Below are positions 24,101 to 38,577 of a stretch of 64,000 nt of DNA, piece after piece. This DNA is from Yamagishiella unicocca (lineage: Eukaryota > Chlorophyta > Chlorophyceae > Chlamydomonadales > Volvocaceae), in NCBI GenBank assembly GCA_003116995.1, contig BDSL01000111.1, positions 62,001 to 126,000 of the forward strand, in the 5' to 3' direction. The position numbers were made by a program, and so were the translations under genes. How positions within the stretch are numbered: the first letter of the stretch is position 1; each line of letters opens with the position of its first letter. Under the pieces are notes generated by a model that saw only the letters and a list, made by a program, of their open reading frames with translations, was not told where the DNA came from and made no database searches.

Positions 24101-27100
24101 GCACCCCCACCTGCCCTGTGGCCGCCAGGCAAGTGCTCCGCGCTGATCAAGGTGACGGGGGACCTGGGTGAGCTGCTGCTGGGTCACTCCACGCACGACT
24201 CCTTCACCGCCATGACCCGCATCTACAAGCACTACGACTTCGCGGCGCTGCACAGCACCGCGGTGGCGGCACCCCAGGCGTCGTTCAGCAGCTACCCGGG
24301 TGAGGCAGGGGATGGGAGGGCGGAGGGGCGAGAACGGGGGCTAGGGAGGGCTCCAGGGGGGGTAATGCGCGGCGCAGTAGGGACGAGGGGTGTTGCCTAG
24401 GGTGTCGCCTGGGGCGGGTGAGGTTACCGCTGGGTCAGGCTGGGAGATCGGGCGCATCCCAGTGAGTCATGTGGGGGCTGGTGGAGGGTCAGGGGACGGC
24501 TGGGTGGCCGCCGCTGCCGACCCGGACACCGTTCCCAGCCGCATCGCCCTCCGCTGGGCCTCCCGCTCCTCTCCACCATACCCCACTCCACGGGTTGCCT
24601 CGTCACCCAGCTCCGCCCCGCCGGCATCCCCCCCCCCCTCCTGTTTCTGCCCTCCGTCTCCCATGTCGTGTAACCTGTTTCTCTCGCCACTCCCCCCCTG
24701 CTCTCCCCCCTGTCAGGCGAGCTGTTTAGCGACGACGACTTCTACGTCCTCAGCAGCGGCCTGGCTGTGATGGAGACCACCAACCACATCTACGTGGGCG
24801 ACGTGTTCGCGCCGCTCAGCCGGCGGTGCGTGCTGTCGTGGCAGCGCATCCGGCTAGCCAACTGGATGGCGGCCAGCGGGGAGGAATGGGTAGAGGTGTT
24901 CGGCAGGCACAACAGCGGAACATACAACAACCAGGTAGGCGGGGGGGGGGGGTAAATGACATCCGCGAATCGTGGGCAGGGGGGACGAGGGGACCCTCAG
25001 GCGTGACGGTTTGGTACGGAAGATGCCGTGACTGTATGTCGATGGAACTTCGAAAGGCCAAGCACGTCCCGCCGGTGAGGACGTGGCCGATCAGCGATCA
25101 CCGCGCGGGCGCCGTACGGCGCCGTACCTTGCCATACCGGTAATCTTCCGTACGCTTCCCGTTGCAGTACATGGTCCTGGACACCAACCGCTTCATCCCG
25201 CACACCGAGCTGCAGCCGGGACTGCTGTGGGTCATCGAGCAGCTGCCCGGCATGCTCAAGGTGCGGCGACAAGGGGGCCTGCGAACTAAAACGGGTGTGC
25301 ATGCTCGTAGGCGGGTGATGGCTGTGTTAGGTGTTAGTGTTAGATAGCAAGTGTCTGTCTCTTACGGCACGTCCAGCGCGCAACAGTGTGTGGACGGCAC
25401 CTGCCGACCAGCAAGTCGCCTGTGTTGGGAGACTGATTCCACTCAACTCTCTCCGCCCCTACCACCCCCGCCAGGTCGCTGACATGACGGAGGAGCTCAG
25501 CCGCGGCTACTGGCCCAGCTACAACGTGGCGTACTTCCCCGAGGTGTACGAGGCAGCGGGCTACCCGGATATGGTACGACACCCCCCCACACCCAATTCT
25601 TACGCTCCATCTCCATTGAGTTGCGTTCCTCCCCCGCCCCGCCGTCTGTTCATCGGCACGTGTTGGTCCTCCCGTCCTCTCCACCCAGGCTCGTCTCTGT
25701 GCTCGCCTCTGTTGCTCATCAGGGGTTCGTCTCATTAATCGGATTGGCTAATATCACGGGTTTTCTCATGTCCCCGTATGGGGTCACAACAATCCGCCGG
25801 GCCCTCACGTCCATTCCATCTTCCCCAACCCCGCCGAACCCCCGGCATCAGATCGCGCGGCTGGCTGCGGAGGGCGCCAAGAAGTACGCCTTCAGCATCC
25901 GGCTGCTCAAGTACCAGATCGCCCCCCGCGCCGCCATCTTCCGGCGGGACCAGGGCGCAGTGTCCTCCCTGGACCACCTGAAGCACCTCATGCGCTACAA
26001 CGACTGGCAGCATGACTCGGTGAGGGCAGCTGACGGTAGTGCACTCCCATCCGGAGGAAAGCGTGCCGTTGGGTTCGTGCCTTATGATTCCGGGAGCTTG
26101 GATCACTCCATGGCCTTGGAACCCGGGTTTGTACCCTCCCCGGTCCCCCGGTCGTACAACCTTGTTTACCTTCGTCTAGACATAGCCGCCGGGGTCGACA
26201 CCCGACCCCCGGGTTCAGTTACCGAAACCAAGCTCTCCAGCATGCAAGTCCAAACGTGTGTAGCAAACGTTTCCTGTTCGGTTTTACTTTTCAGTGCCGA
26301 CCCATGGGTCTCCTCTCCTGCCCCCGTGTCAACCATCCCCGGCCCCGCAGTACGCCGAGGGCAACCCCGTGGGAGCCGTGTGCGCCCGCGGCGACCTGGC
26401 CAAGGGCGACCAGGCGATAGCCAAGGGATGCTACGGTGAGACCCGAGGGAGCTGTGCCAGGGGGGGGGGCCGGCGTGGTGTGGGTGAGGGAGGGTGGATG
26501 TGGGGGACGCGCATGGGCTTGGCTGCTGGGTCGGCGCGACACAGCTTGTCCCGGGGGAGGTTGCGCTGGGTGAAGGTGCCCTGCATGAGGCATACCCGGC
26601 GTCTGCGTCCTGTCTAAGTCCGCCTCGCCCTCCCTGGAGCCCTTTGCGGTGCCCCGCCAGCAGAACCCACGTCTTACCCCCGCCAGCAGAACCCACGTCT
26701 CACCCCCGCCAGCAGAACCCACGTCTTACCCCCGCCAGCAGAACCCACGTCTTACCCCCGCCAGCAGAACCCACGTCTCACCCCCGCCAGCAGAACCCAC
26801 GTCTCACCCCCGCCAGCAGAACCCACGTCTCACCCCCGCCAGCAGAACCCACGTCTCACCCCCGCCAGCAGAACCCACGTCTCACCCCCGCCAGCAGAAC
26901 CCACGTCTCACCCCCGGCCGTTCCCCTCATCGCCGTCATACGCGGCCCACCTCCGCCCCCCCCACCCCCACCCCCTCAGACTCCAAGGTGACCAGTGCCA
27001 GCATGATTGCCAAGATGGAGAGCGAGGTGGTAGGGGGACCCACTGCGCAGGTGCGGGGGGACTGGGGCGGGGGCACTGGGACGGGCGGACTGGATCGGAG

Positions 27101-27484
27101 GAGGGCGTGGAGCTCGGTGTCGGGCAAGCAGGGGCGGTGGCCCGGGTGACGGTGTGGTTTGCCAGGCCTCGTCACGGTTTTACTACCTTCGCCTGCGTCG
27201 GCGTCTGTCATCAAGCACTGGATTGACGCCTCGCGTACCGGTAACCGACCCAACCCGACCCCGACCTCACCCGCCCGCAGGGCCAGGCCCCCTTCAGCTG
27301 GTCCGACCCCCGCTGGGCCGGCCTGCCCCACCGGGGTATGCCCGACAGCTTTGACTTCACCTTTGAGCGCATGAGCCCTCGCGACCTGCCCACGTACGCT
27401 GAGTGCACCGCTGCCGAGCAGCAGCAGCGGGCGGGCCAGATCCTGACAGTGCGTGGAGGACAGGACGGCCAGGCAGCCAGCTAA
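21197..27484 (+). CDS. Phospholipase B-like (PLBD/LAMA family) secreted hydrolase
   Basis: Twelve exons join in phase: 21197-21569, 22586-22673, 22975-23261, 23687-23866, 24129-24299, 24717-24934, 25168-25260, 25475-25573, 25852-26019, 26351-26435, 26980-27050, 27281-27484. Two in-frame ATGs (21197, 21233) are possible; the second gives a cleaner signal peptide (MRLAGVVTAAFLLVFQAARA) and a 666-aa protein. Diagnostic matches are ARIYDHYSNLKAYFVTMLN, GKCSALIKVTGDLGELLLGH, DSFTAMTRIYKHYDF, SSGLAVMETTNHIY, WVEVFGRHNSGTYNNQ and YAEGNPVGAVCARGDL. In this N-terminal-nucleophile family the Cys of KCSALIK (C300 from the second Met) becomes the catalytic N-terminus after self-cleavage. Expected site: lysosome/vacuole or outside. 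An expanded low-complexity loop (about residues 170-200) and introns packed with minisatellites are notable. No TGTAA was found in the 1 kb after the stop. Confidence 0.92.
21790..21968. repeat. 24-bp minisatellite in phospholipase B-like intron 1
   Basis: Unit GACACCATCCGATCCGCACC plus ATCG is repeated about seven times, with one 15-bp truncated copy near 21814. Confidence 0.9.
22270..22445. repeat. CAG/CAACAG microsatellite in phospholipase B-like intron 1
   Basis: An almost uninterrupted run of CAGCAA and CAGCAC/CACTAG hexamers about 175 bp long, inside the first intron (21570-22585). Confidence 0.9.
25010..25155. repeat. Small foldback in phospholipase B-like intron 6
   Basis: GTACGGAAGAT near 25014 recurs inverted as ATCTTCCGTAC near 25143, close to the acceptor at 25167; a nested palindrome GTACGGCGCCGTAC lies at about 25112-25127. 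Confidence 0.55.
26655..26915. repeat. 26-bp minisatellite, ~10 copies, in phospholipase B-like intron 10
   Basis: Unit CCCCCGCCAGCAGAACCCAC plus GTCTYA is repeated about ten times with only a C/T difference between copies; each unit contains an acceptor-like CCAGCAG. Confidence 0.95.
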
Positions 27485-28910
27485 GGCTGAGGCCCGCAGC
27501 TGCAGCTGCTACTGCCTCGGTCAGGTCACCATGCTTGGGCCTATGGCAGACAGGTCGCGCTGCTACAGCGGATGTTAGAACGGCGCGAGCAGCGGGCGCG
27601 CCAGGTTGGGCCGGGCCGGCTAGCAGTCCAGGGAGGCACTCACTGTTTTGCGCGTGTGACGGAGGATGCGGATGGGCGAAAGCCCGTTGGCCGGTTGGCT
27701 GGCAATGCGCATAAAATTCAATCTTAAAAAGATTTAATCGTCCTGCAGCATACCGCCTCATTAGCAGCTGCAGCCTGCTTCGGTGTGTGCTGCGCATCGC
27801 CGGTTGTCGCGCTCCGGCCGGTGGCGGGGTAGGAGCTAGGCGGTGCGGAGAGGAGAGGAGAGGAGAGGAGGAGATTCCCTTGGAGGCATTGCGGCTGCAG
27901 GCGGCAGGGGCCTCAGTTTAGGGTCCTAAAGACGGTCCGGGCCCGGCACGTGTTGTGTTCGGTGGGAGGCTGCTCTGCAGGAGGGTGTGCGCGTCAGCAA
28001 TGCAGTGTGAGAAGTACGACATGCAGCAGCCAGTGACAAGGCCGCGGATGCGTGCTGCGCTTGCGTCGAGGACGCAAACAGCTGGCGTGTTGTGAGGGTT
28101 TCGAGAGCTACGGCTGCGCGTCTTGCTATCCCTAGTTCGTGGACTGCGCGTACTTATCGAGGCCTGCGATTGATGCCGTACTGATTTTTGCGCGCCCCTT
28201 TGCCCAGCGGGGGGTAGTTGCCGGGGTACAGGGGGCATTGAAGCGCCTGCCGGAGCCAGCGGATGGAGGGCTGGAGGGCAGTCGGGGCCCTTCCCCACGC
28301 GCGTCGGAGCGGTGCCGACCCATGGGTCATGGCGCGCCGTTGGCCATGGAGGCAACGGTTGGGTCAATGGCGAAGGCCGATAGCGCGCCCCGAATAGACG
28401 TTTTTCATTCGCTGGAGTTCTGAAGTCATCAGAGACGTCGCAAGGAGATTTGTTGCTAACACGTCGGCGGGGGTCCCGGTGCGGGTGGTATGTGAGTGGG
28501 TGGGGCGCTGAGGGGCTAGGTGGCCGGTGCGCTGTCGTACAGGGCCCAGGGGCGGGGCACGTGGTGCCGCTGTTTGGTGTCGCTGAACTCTTGATCGTTG
28601 CGGTGGCAGCAGCAGCCGGAAAATAGGCAGGGGACAGGGGGGGGGCGCGCAGACAGGCCCTGCCTCTCAGCTCCTAAACCACCAAGCGGGCCGGCTAACA
28701 GGACTGCGACTGTTGTTTGCATTGTGCTTGATTGAGTGCTTGAACATTCATTGTCGATGTCGACGCCGCGAACACTGTGTGTGATAGCTGTTGGGTCGTT
28801 CAGCCCCCTAGCGGGTGGTCCATGTGTTGTCCATGACCCGTCCTCGCCAACAAATTGGTGGTTTCTGTTTGTCCATACCGTTTGCCTAATTCGCTATGCT
28901 TACCGTTGTT
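27485..28910. other. Phospholipase B-like 3' UTR and intergenic DNA
   Basis: No recognised gene. A short GGAGA run is present near 27851-27870. The plus-strand transcript end could not be placed. Confidence 0.5.
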
Positions 28911-28915
28911 TTACA
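28911..28915 (-). terminator. Candidate poly(A) signal TGTAA for AGT2
   Basis: TTACA on the plus strand (TGTAA on minus), the first seen after the AGT2 stop at 29954; it implies a 3' UTR of about 1 kb (28.9-29.95 kb), which otherwise holds no recognised gene. Confidence 0.45.
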
Positions 28916-29953
28916 AAAAATGTATGTTCGGCACTTAGCACCACATCGGCGGCTGGCTGTGGACGTCGGCCTCCACAACGTGTTACTAATAATTGTACAA
29001 TAGCTTGGTCCGATGCGGCGATCCACTCTACCCCCCCCCCCCGTTGCGTAAAACGGTTTTTATACACCCCCAAGTCACACCTGGCGCCAACCCGATGGTC
29101 TCAACCCTGCACAGGCGAAGGTAAAAAGGCGCCGGCGCCAACGCAACAATGAGCAGGTTCCGTGACTCTTGACGTTCGTAGCCTGGCGCCCGACAAGGCA
29201 GCGCCATGAGGCCGCCACGAGGTGGAGGTCTCTTAACAACAGCCGTGCACGTGCAAGCAGCTGTTCGGCAGCTGGCGGGCGGTACAGCGTGCGGAGCCGT
29301 CAAAACTGCACGCCGCCCCCACCGGCCTCGCCGCGCACCAAGGAGTACACGGGCACATACCACCTTCGCCACCACCACCTTCGACATTTGAAGTCCCGCA
29401 GCCCCGCCCTGACCGCCGCCTCTCCGAACCGCCCCAAACCAGTATGGCACAGAAACGATATGCACGAGAATCGCATTGAACATGAAATTAAGAAAAAGCC
29501 ATAAATAAGCATAGGCTTGTCCGCTCAAGACGGCCGGCTATGTACATGCCTGTTGTGGCAGCATCGCTCCAGGGGGGGGCGCATACGTCGCCACACACCC
29601 CCTCCTCCTCACGCCGCTACCATCCACTTGGCAGGAGCAACGTCATCGCCGCCACGCCCTTCCACCCCGTCAACCACGAATAGGCCGCTGCCGCCTGGCC
29701 CCCTCCGCCCCTCCTGCGGTAGCTCGTACGCTGCCGCAAGGAACCAAGGATAGCCACACACCGGCGGCGCTCCGTAGATGTCGACCGGGCGCACGACGGA
29801 CCCGGCTTTGCCCACGTGTCGGTTCACTGCCGCGGGTCGCAACCGGCTCACGCCCTCCCACTTCCACCGCCGCCTGCTGCGGCCCCCCCCCCGGCCCACT
29901 ATCCTGTCGTTTTCGTGTCACCGGTTTTCACGCCACCCCCCCCCTGGCTGAGC

Positions 29954-33022
<3,069 letters not shown>

Positions 33023-34208
33023 TGTGGTCAAACGAAGGTGGATACTAATACAGAAATCCAGGTAATATGGTTTACACCGACTATGCTTCTGTACGTAGCG
33101 AACTTTACTATGCAGACTGCCGTCCTCGCAGGTCTTAATCACTGTTTTCGGTGCAGTACAGTACTGGCGCACATGAGCCTATTTTCGCGACGCTGACTCC
33201 CTCGCTGGGAACATTTAGCTACATGGTGACTTGCAGGCGCATGGCAGGTCCAGTCCGCGTTCCAGTTCGACGATCCGTCTTATCGTGCCTTACCACACAA
33301 GGTCATATGGCACGTATCTCGATCCTAGCGAGGAAGCTTTCACGCACGTACAGCGTTGCATGCGGTACGCGGCAAAGAGGCAGCCATGACTGATCTCATA
33401 CCCCTACTTGCGTATTTCTGAGCGTGAACAAACGTTACCAGAGAAATCCCTTATGCATATGACCCGTGGGTCCGGCCTGATCAGGTCGGATTCTGCTACT
33501 CTTATCCCGCCCGTGCGCATAACAGCTTCCCAAGCTCCATGGTGGCCAATTACCACGAGCACCGCATCTTCGCCTGACCCGGCAACGCTATCGGCCCGGC
33601 AACGCTATCGCAAAGGGTAGCGCGCAAGCGATACCCAGGTGTCGTCTCCGACACACATTCGCGGAATGCAGGACCATGGGGACAGCTGCGGGTCTTTCCT
33701 TGTCGGTAGAGAGGTCACGTGCCACGGTCGCAATCACGATCAGCCGTCTGAGAAACACATGGCATCGCCCGTCGTGCTGAGGGAGGCGGGGCACCCCGGT
33801 AGGACAAGCCCGGCCATTTCATGGCAGATCACACATCTCCTCGGCCCGCGGAGACACACCGCCCAAGCCCCCGCACACGTCCCAGCCTGCCCCACTGGTC
33901 CCGCCCCTATAACCCCCGCTGCACGCGTGCCAACTCCGGCTGCACCCATAACACGGCTGCACAACGGCCAGAACAAGTATAGTACCTTCCGGGTACAGGT
34001 CCGGCCGTCGAGGCGCGGTGCCCCGAAACCGGCTCCGGATACATCATGGGGGGGCCCATCTGGGCTGGCCCCATTCACGACGTCGGTTTCATCGAAGGTG
34101 CGGCGCGCGCTGCTGTCATGGCCGAGCAGATGCTCAGTGGGCGGGTGTGCTCGCGTCCTGAGTTTGCTCCCAGGGGATCGGGGCCTCCCCGCAGCTTCAT
34201 TTTGCGCT
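33023..34208. other. AGT2 upstream region and 3' UTR of the LRR gene
   Basis: No recognised gene. A minus-strand TGTAA (plus TTACA at 33072-33076) lies only 50 bp upstream of the AGT2 start and is the first such signal after the LRR gene stop at 34209. A 17-bp direct duplication CCCGGCAACGCTATCGS is present at about 33578-33611. Confidence 0.45.
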
Positions 34209-37200
34209 TTATCCCCACGGCCGGTGCACCTGACGTGCTTCCAACTGCAGCAATGCCTCGCATGTGTTGATCATGTCCTCTATGCCCCGGGTAGCCCACT
34301 GCTGCTGCCACCCGGCCTCCAGCACCGCTATATCGCCTCCGCCTCCACCTCCATCCCCTAGCCCCGCAACCGGCGGCTGCATCACCGTCATCCCTGGAAC
34401 CGGCATCACTTGTCCCATCGAGGCCCCACCCACCGCTACCCCAGCTGCTAGCTCCGCTCTATCGCCGTATGCGGTTGGCAGGCCCCGCTGCGCCCGCAGC
34501 CGCTGCACCAGCTGGCGCCGCCGAGTGCGCGCCGTGGTGGCGGCAGAGGCCGCCGGCCCCAGCGCAGCCACATCTGCCGGCCGGCAGGCACACGCCATGT
34601 GGTCCGGGCGGTTGATCAGCGCCGCCGCAAGGGAGTTGGACGCGGCCAGCACGGCCCCCTGAACCAGCGTCAGGCCGAAGCGGCTCTCCAGCGGCCGCAG
34701 GGCGGCCCTGCGGCACAAGGTCGACCAAGGCGGAGTGATCGGGGTGGGAGAGCGAGACCAGGACACGAGCGGTGTGTTGGTATGAGCACCGAAGTCGGAG
34801 GTCCAATCATTCGAGCTTGCAACACTGCAAGCTCGAGTTACTGGACCTCCGGCTTCGGTACTAAGTGACTTTTGAAGGAGACAGGACCTGCAGACGCGGT
34901 CTCCACGCGGCAGCCTCTCCAGCTACCCAGACCATTTCGTAAACCCTCGGCCTCGCCTATCCCCCCTTGTCCTTACCGAACTCCTAACCCTTACATCGCT
35001 AGCCCCTTACCGCCCGCCCGCCCCCTGCCCTTCCCCTACCTGGGCACGCCCGCCCCCCGCACATCCAGGAAGTGCAGGTGGGGTGTGTCGGCCAGGAGCG
35101 CCACCCCGGTGCCGGTGACCCGGGTGCCCGCCAGGTGCCAACGCTGGATGTCCAGCCTGGAGCGAGAGAGCGAGGGCGAAGGGGGGAGGATGGGTTACAA
35201 GCCGAAGCTCGTGGGCAAAGGTGCAGGCCGGCGGCTACGGCTCCGAAAGCACCCGCTAAGTCGTGACTCGAGGCGCAGACGCCAGTTGCTGTTTCGGTCT
35301 CCCCCCCAAGCAAAATGGGCGGCAGTAGCATGTAGCAAGTAGGATTGCCATCAGGCCCGGGAATCTGCTGGGCGCCGTGGGAGGGAAGGGAGGCGAGGAG
35401 GCGCAGTGAGGCGACAGCGCAGCGAGGAGGAAGATACGCCCCGCCTCCAGTGCTGCCCGGGTGCCTTCCCGCCATGAGGACGTCATCACCCCCCTCCCAA
35501 CGCATCGCCCTCCCGGACTTGCCTAGCTCATCCGAAGCCCCGTTGAAACACCATCCCGCCCCCCGGGGGACCACCTACTCGGCCCACACGCCCGCCTCGG
35601 GCGGTGCGGCCACGCCGTGCCGCCGCGCCCAGCCCATCAGCCTGGCGCCGTACGTCAGTGCCGCGAGGGTGGCATCCCCCACCGCCGTGTAGTTCAGGTT
35701 CAGAACCTGGGGGCGCGCGGGCAGCAGGTAGCGGAAGAATGTGTTATTGCGTGCAGCATGCAGCGGAGAAACGTGTATTGCGGGCAGCAGGCAGCGGAGA
35801 AGTGTGGATTGCAAGCAGCATGTAGCGGATAAACGTGTCGTGCATTGCTGGCAGCAAGGTGGAGCGGGGCTTATGGCAGCGGGGTGGTGGAGTGGGGCTT
35901 ATGGCAGAGGGGTGGTGGGGTGGAGCTTATGGCAGCGGCGCCAGGCGGCCCCACCGTACCACCGCGCTCACCGCCCGTCCTCCCTGGACTGCTGCAAGCC
36001 GGCGCCACCAGCCAGCGAGCCAACCGCCCGCCCCGTGGGGCCCCCCCGGTGGTCCTGCGGCCCCCTCGAGGCAGCAGCCGATGCCCTACACGTGACGGTC
36101 AAGGCGCCGCACCCTCCAGGCCCTCCCCAGCCACGACCCTCCCGCCCCCTCGCAACTCCCCAGCCACGAGCCGCATAGCCTACCACACGTCTTCCCCTGC
36201 CTGGCCCCCTCCCAGCCCTCCTCCCACCCCACCCCCGACCCCTCACGGACCTGCAGCTCCCCTTCCCGCATGCCTCGCGATGACGGCCGTTATTACCGCT
36301 ATCCACGCTGGCCAGGTGAGTCCCTAAACCGCGATCGGCGTTTCGAATCTGTTTATCGTGTGCGCTTGCTTGGCGACCGTTAGCTTGCGCTAATTGCTGT
36401 TGCGTATCGCCACCGCGTTTTCTCCCTAGTAACGCGGCGCGTTTCAAGCCGCACGCCAGCAACGGACGTACGCCCATGCGAATCGGTAACGTACTTACTT
36501 TCCCAGGTAACGATCCGTATCCGGGATGAGATGGGACGTCGCGAGGCCTCAGTGCATCCCGCAATCACCCCTTCCCCATTTGGCGTCCCGGTTCTCTGCT
36601 TTGCGCTCCACACTATAGCTTACTCGTTTAGTTTTCTCCACGTCACCCACCGTCGCCGAGTCAGTTTTTGCAGCCGTCAACCCAAGTCCGATAGCATGCG
36701 CGCGCGTCCAGGTGTCCGAAGGCTATGCACCAAGTACACTTCCCATGTCGAGTAACCGGTTCTTTTCTGTAAACCCAGTTCTCCAGCATGCATCTCAAAA
36801 CGTCTGTTCTAAAACGGTTTTTTCTGGCATCCACGGGTCTTCCTCGAACACCCCCCCGACCCCTCACGGACCTGCAGCTCCCGCAGCGAGGCCAGCACGC
36901 CGGCGCATGAGTCATCCAGCCGCTCCGCCCCGCTGAGGTCCAGAACTCGCAGGTAGGGCGCCAGGGGCAGCAGCCCGGGACCCAGAGCGGCGGGCGGCAG
37001 CTCCCGGCAGCCTCGCAGGGCCAGACAGGTTAGGCGGAGGCCCGGCACCGGGGCTTGAGGAGGAGGTGGAGGCGGAGGCGGCGGTGCGTGAGGGTGATGG
37101 CTCGGAGGTGGGAGCTGTAGTGGCGGCGGAGGTGAGTGTAGCCATGTCAGGTCGGGCAGCCAGGTTGCCCCCGCCAGCTCCAGGTGCTGCAGCTGCGAAG

Positions 37201-38231
37201 ACACGAGGCGTATCTGCGCCAGGGCGCGGGAGCTGCGGGGCTGAGGCAGGGAGAGGCGCAGCTGGTGCAGGTGCCTGGGGGGTACACGGCCCGAGACAGG
37301 GTGGGGTGATGAGGTGGGCAGAGAGGAGCGGTGGAACCCGCTGCGAGCCGCGGGAGGTAAGGATGCACGTGTTGCGCGCGAATCATGTGCGAGGCTGTGG
37401 GGTCCGTACATCCTCGCCGTACCACTCCTCAGAGAAGGCCTGCAGCACCAGCAGGTGGCGCAGCAGGGCGGGGTGGTCCCGGGGGCCAGCCTGGGACCTG
37501 CGGGCGGCGGGGGGGCGGGCGGGGGGGAAGGGGCGGAGACCCTAGGGAAAGTGTGGGATGGGCGCAGCGTGCCGGGTGTATGTGTTGTGGTTTGCGCAGC
37601 AGGTGGAGCAGCAGACGGAGCTGAGTGGGTGTTTGGGGCCAATGTGTGTGTAGGGGAACCGGTATCCCCCCGGGCGGCCTGCAGTCCAGCCGCTTAACAC
37701 GTTCTCATCAGTCCAGCATGAGGTAGGGCGACGAGGTTGGTCGTGGCACAAGCTGTTGGGGTACTGGCAGGCGCTAACCCAACAGGCCCCTCAACCCAGC
37801 TGCTCGCCTGGTGGTGTATAGCACGTGAATGCGCAGAAGCAGCTCGGGCTGCGGAACCTCCGCGGGAAAATGAGCTGCGAAGGGTATTCACGGAAGGACG
37901 GGAAGTGGTTACAGCAGTTACCGACGTTTGCCGTTACACCAGGCAGCGGTTTGCTCCCCCGGTGTTAATCTTGCACGTGGTCTGCTGCTGCCTTCTTACC
38001 GCTTCTTAAACCTCTGATCGGCATGTGTACAGCGTGTGCAAACAGGTTGCAACACATGCCAAGCGTCAGTGGGGAAACCTGCCAAGGGGTACACCCGCCC
38101 GCCCTGACAACAGCTACCTAAGCTGAGGCTTCTAGAAGCAGGTATCTGCTGCTGCACAACTCACCCGGAATGTTGCCTTGCAGCAACTCCGCAGCTAGAA
38201 CCCGACAACATATTTCCGCCAGCGTGTGCAT
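34209..38231 (-). CDS. Leucine-rich-repeat (RNI-like) protein, ~455 aa
   Basis: Seven exons join in phase: 38231-38165, 37874-37796, 37497-37410, 37261-36872, 35706-35579, 35156-35040, 34707-34209. The exon 4 start is the least certain boundary. The protein opens MHTLAEICCRVLAAELLQGN, then PQPELLLRIHVLYTTRR, resembling the N-terminal box of ZYG11-type and plant RNI-like LRR proteins (inference). LRRs follow: LQHLELAGATWLPDLTWL, LTCLALRGCRELPPAAL, LRVLDLSGAERLDDSCAGVL, LRELQ joined to VLNLNYTAVGDATLAAL, LDIQRWHLAGTRVTGTGVAL and LHFLDVRGAGVP. A run of nine Pro sits in a loop between two LRRs. The C-terminal 165 residues are Ala/Gly-rich and end at TAA 34211-34209. It is probably a substrate-recognition or scaffold protein; no partner can be named. 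It diverges from TMCO1. Confidence 0.78.
34788..34859. repeat. Long hairpin in the last intron of the LRR gene
   Basis: Arms 34788-34821 and 34826-34859 are inverted copies of 34 bp with four differences and a 4-base loop (ACAC). The outer stem ACCGAAG and the inner stem CGAGCTTGCA are perfect. It is transcribed as part of the intron 34708-35039. Confidence 0.85.
36232..36882. repeat. 30-bp direct repeats flanking a ~590-bp insertion in LRR intron 4
   Basis: Positions 36232-36261 and 36853-36882 are identical (they contain GACCCCTCACGGACCTGCAG). The right copy spans the true exon 4/intron 4 junction (36872|36871, minus strand), so the left copy is a duplicate donor at 36251|36250. The 591 bp between them has no recognised gene or terminal inverted repeat. 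Confidence 0.8.
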
Positions 38232-38577
38232 TCCCCTTCGCTTTTGTGGCGCCGTTAATCAACGATTTCGGGGGAATTAGTGTCAATACAGGGTGTCTTA
38301 GAACTCGTAGGACGGGTTCCCCCAATGCGTGCCCATGCTGTTCCGTATTCAACGGTGCATGCAAACCATAGATCATGTATATCACAACCAGCAACTATAA
38401 ACGCAAAATTCAACATGAATTAGTAGGCTAGATCATCTGCGCCCTTAGCTTTTGAAGGCACAGAGCAAACGGAGCTCGACGCCGCCAGCTTTGTGCGTGT
38501 GTATACCATATCGCATTTCTGATTAAACGCAAGGAACCTTGTCCGTGGTGCACACTTTGATACCAGCGCGGCCCAAT
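38232..38577. promoter_or_regulatory. Bidirectional promoter region between LRR gene and TMCO1
   Basis: 346 bp separate the start codons of two divergent genes. No individual element was assigned. Confidence 0.5.
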
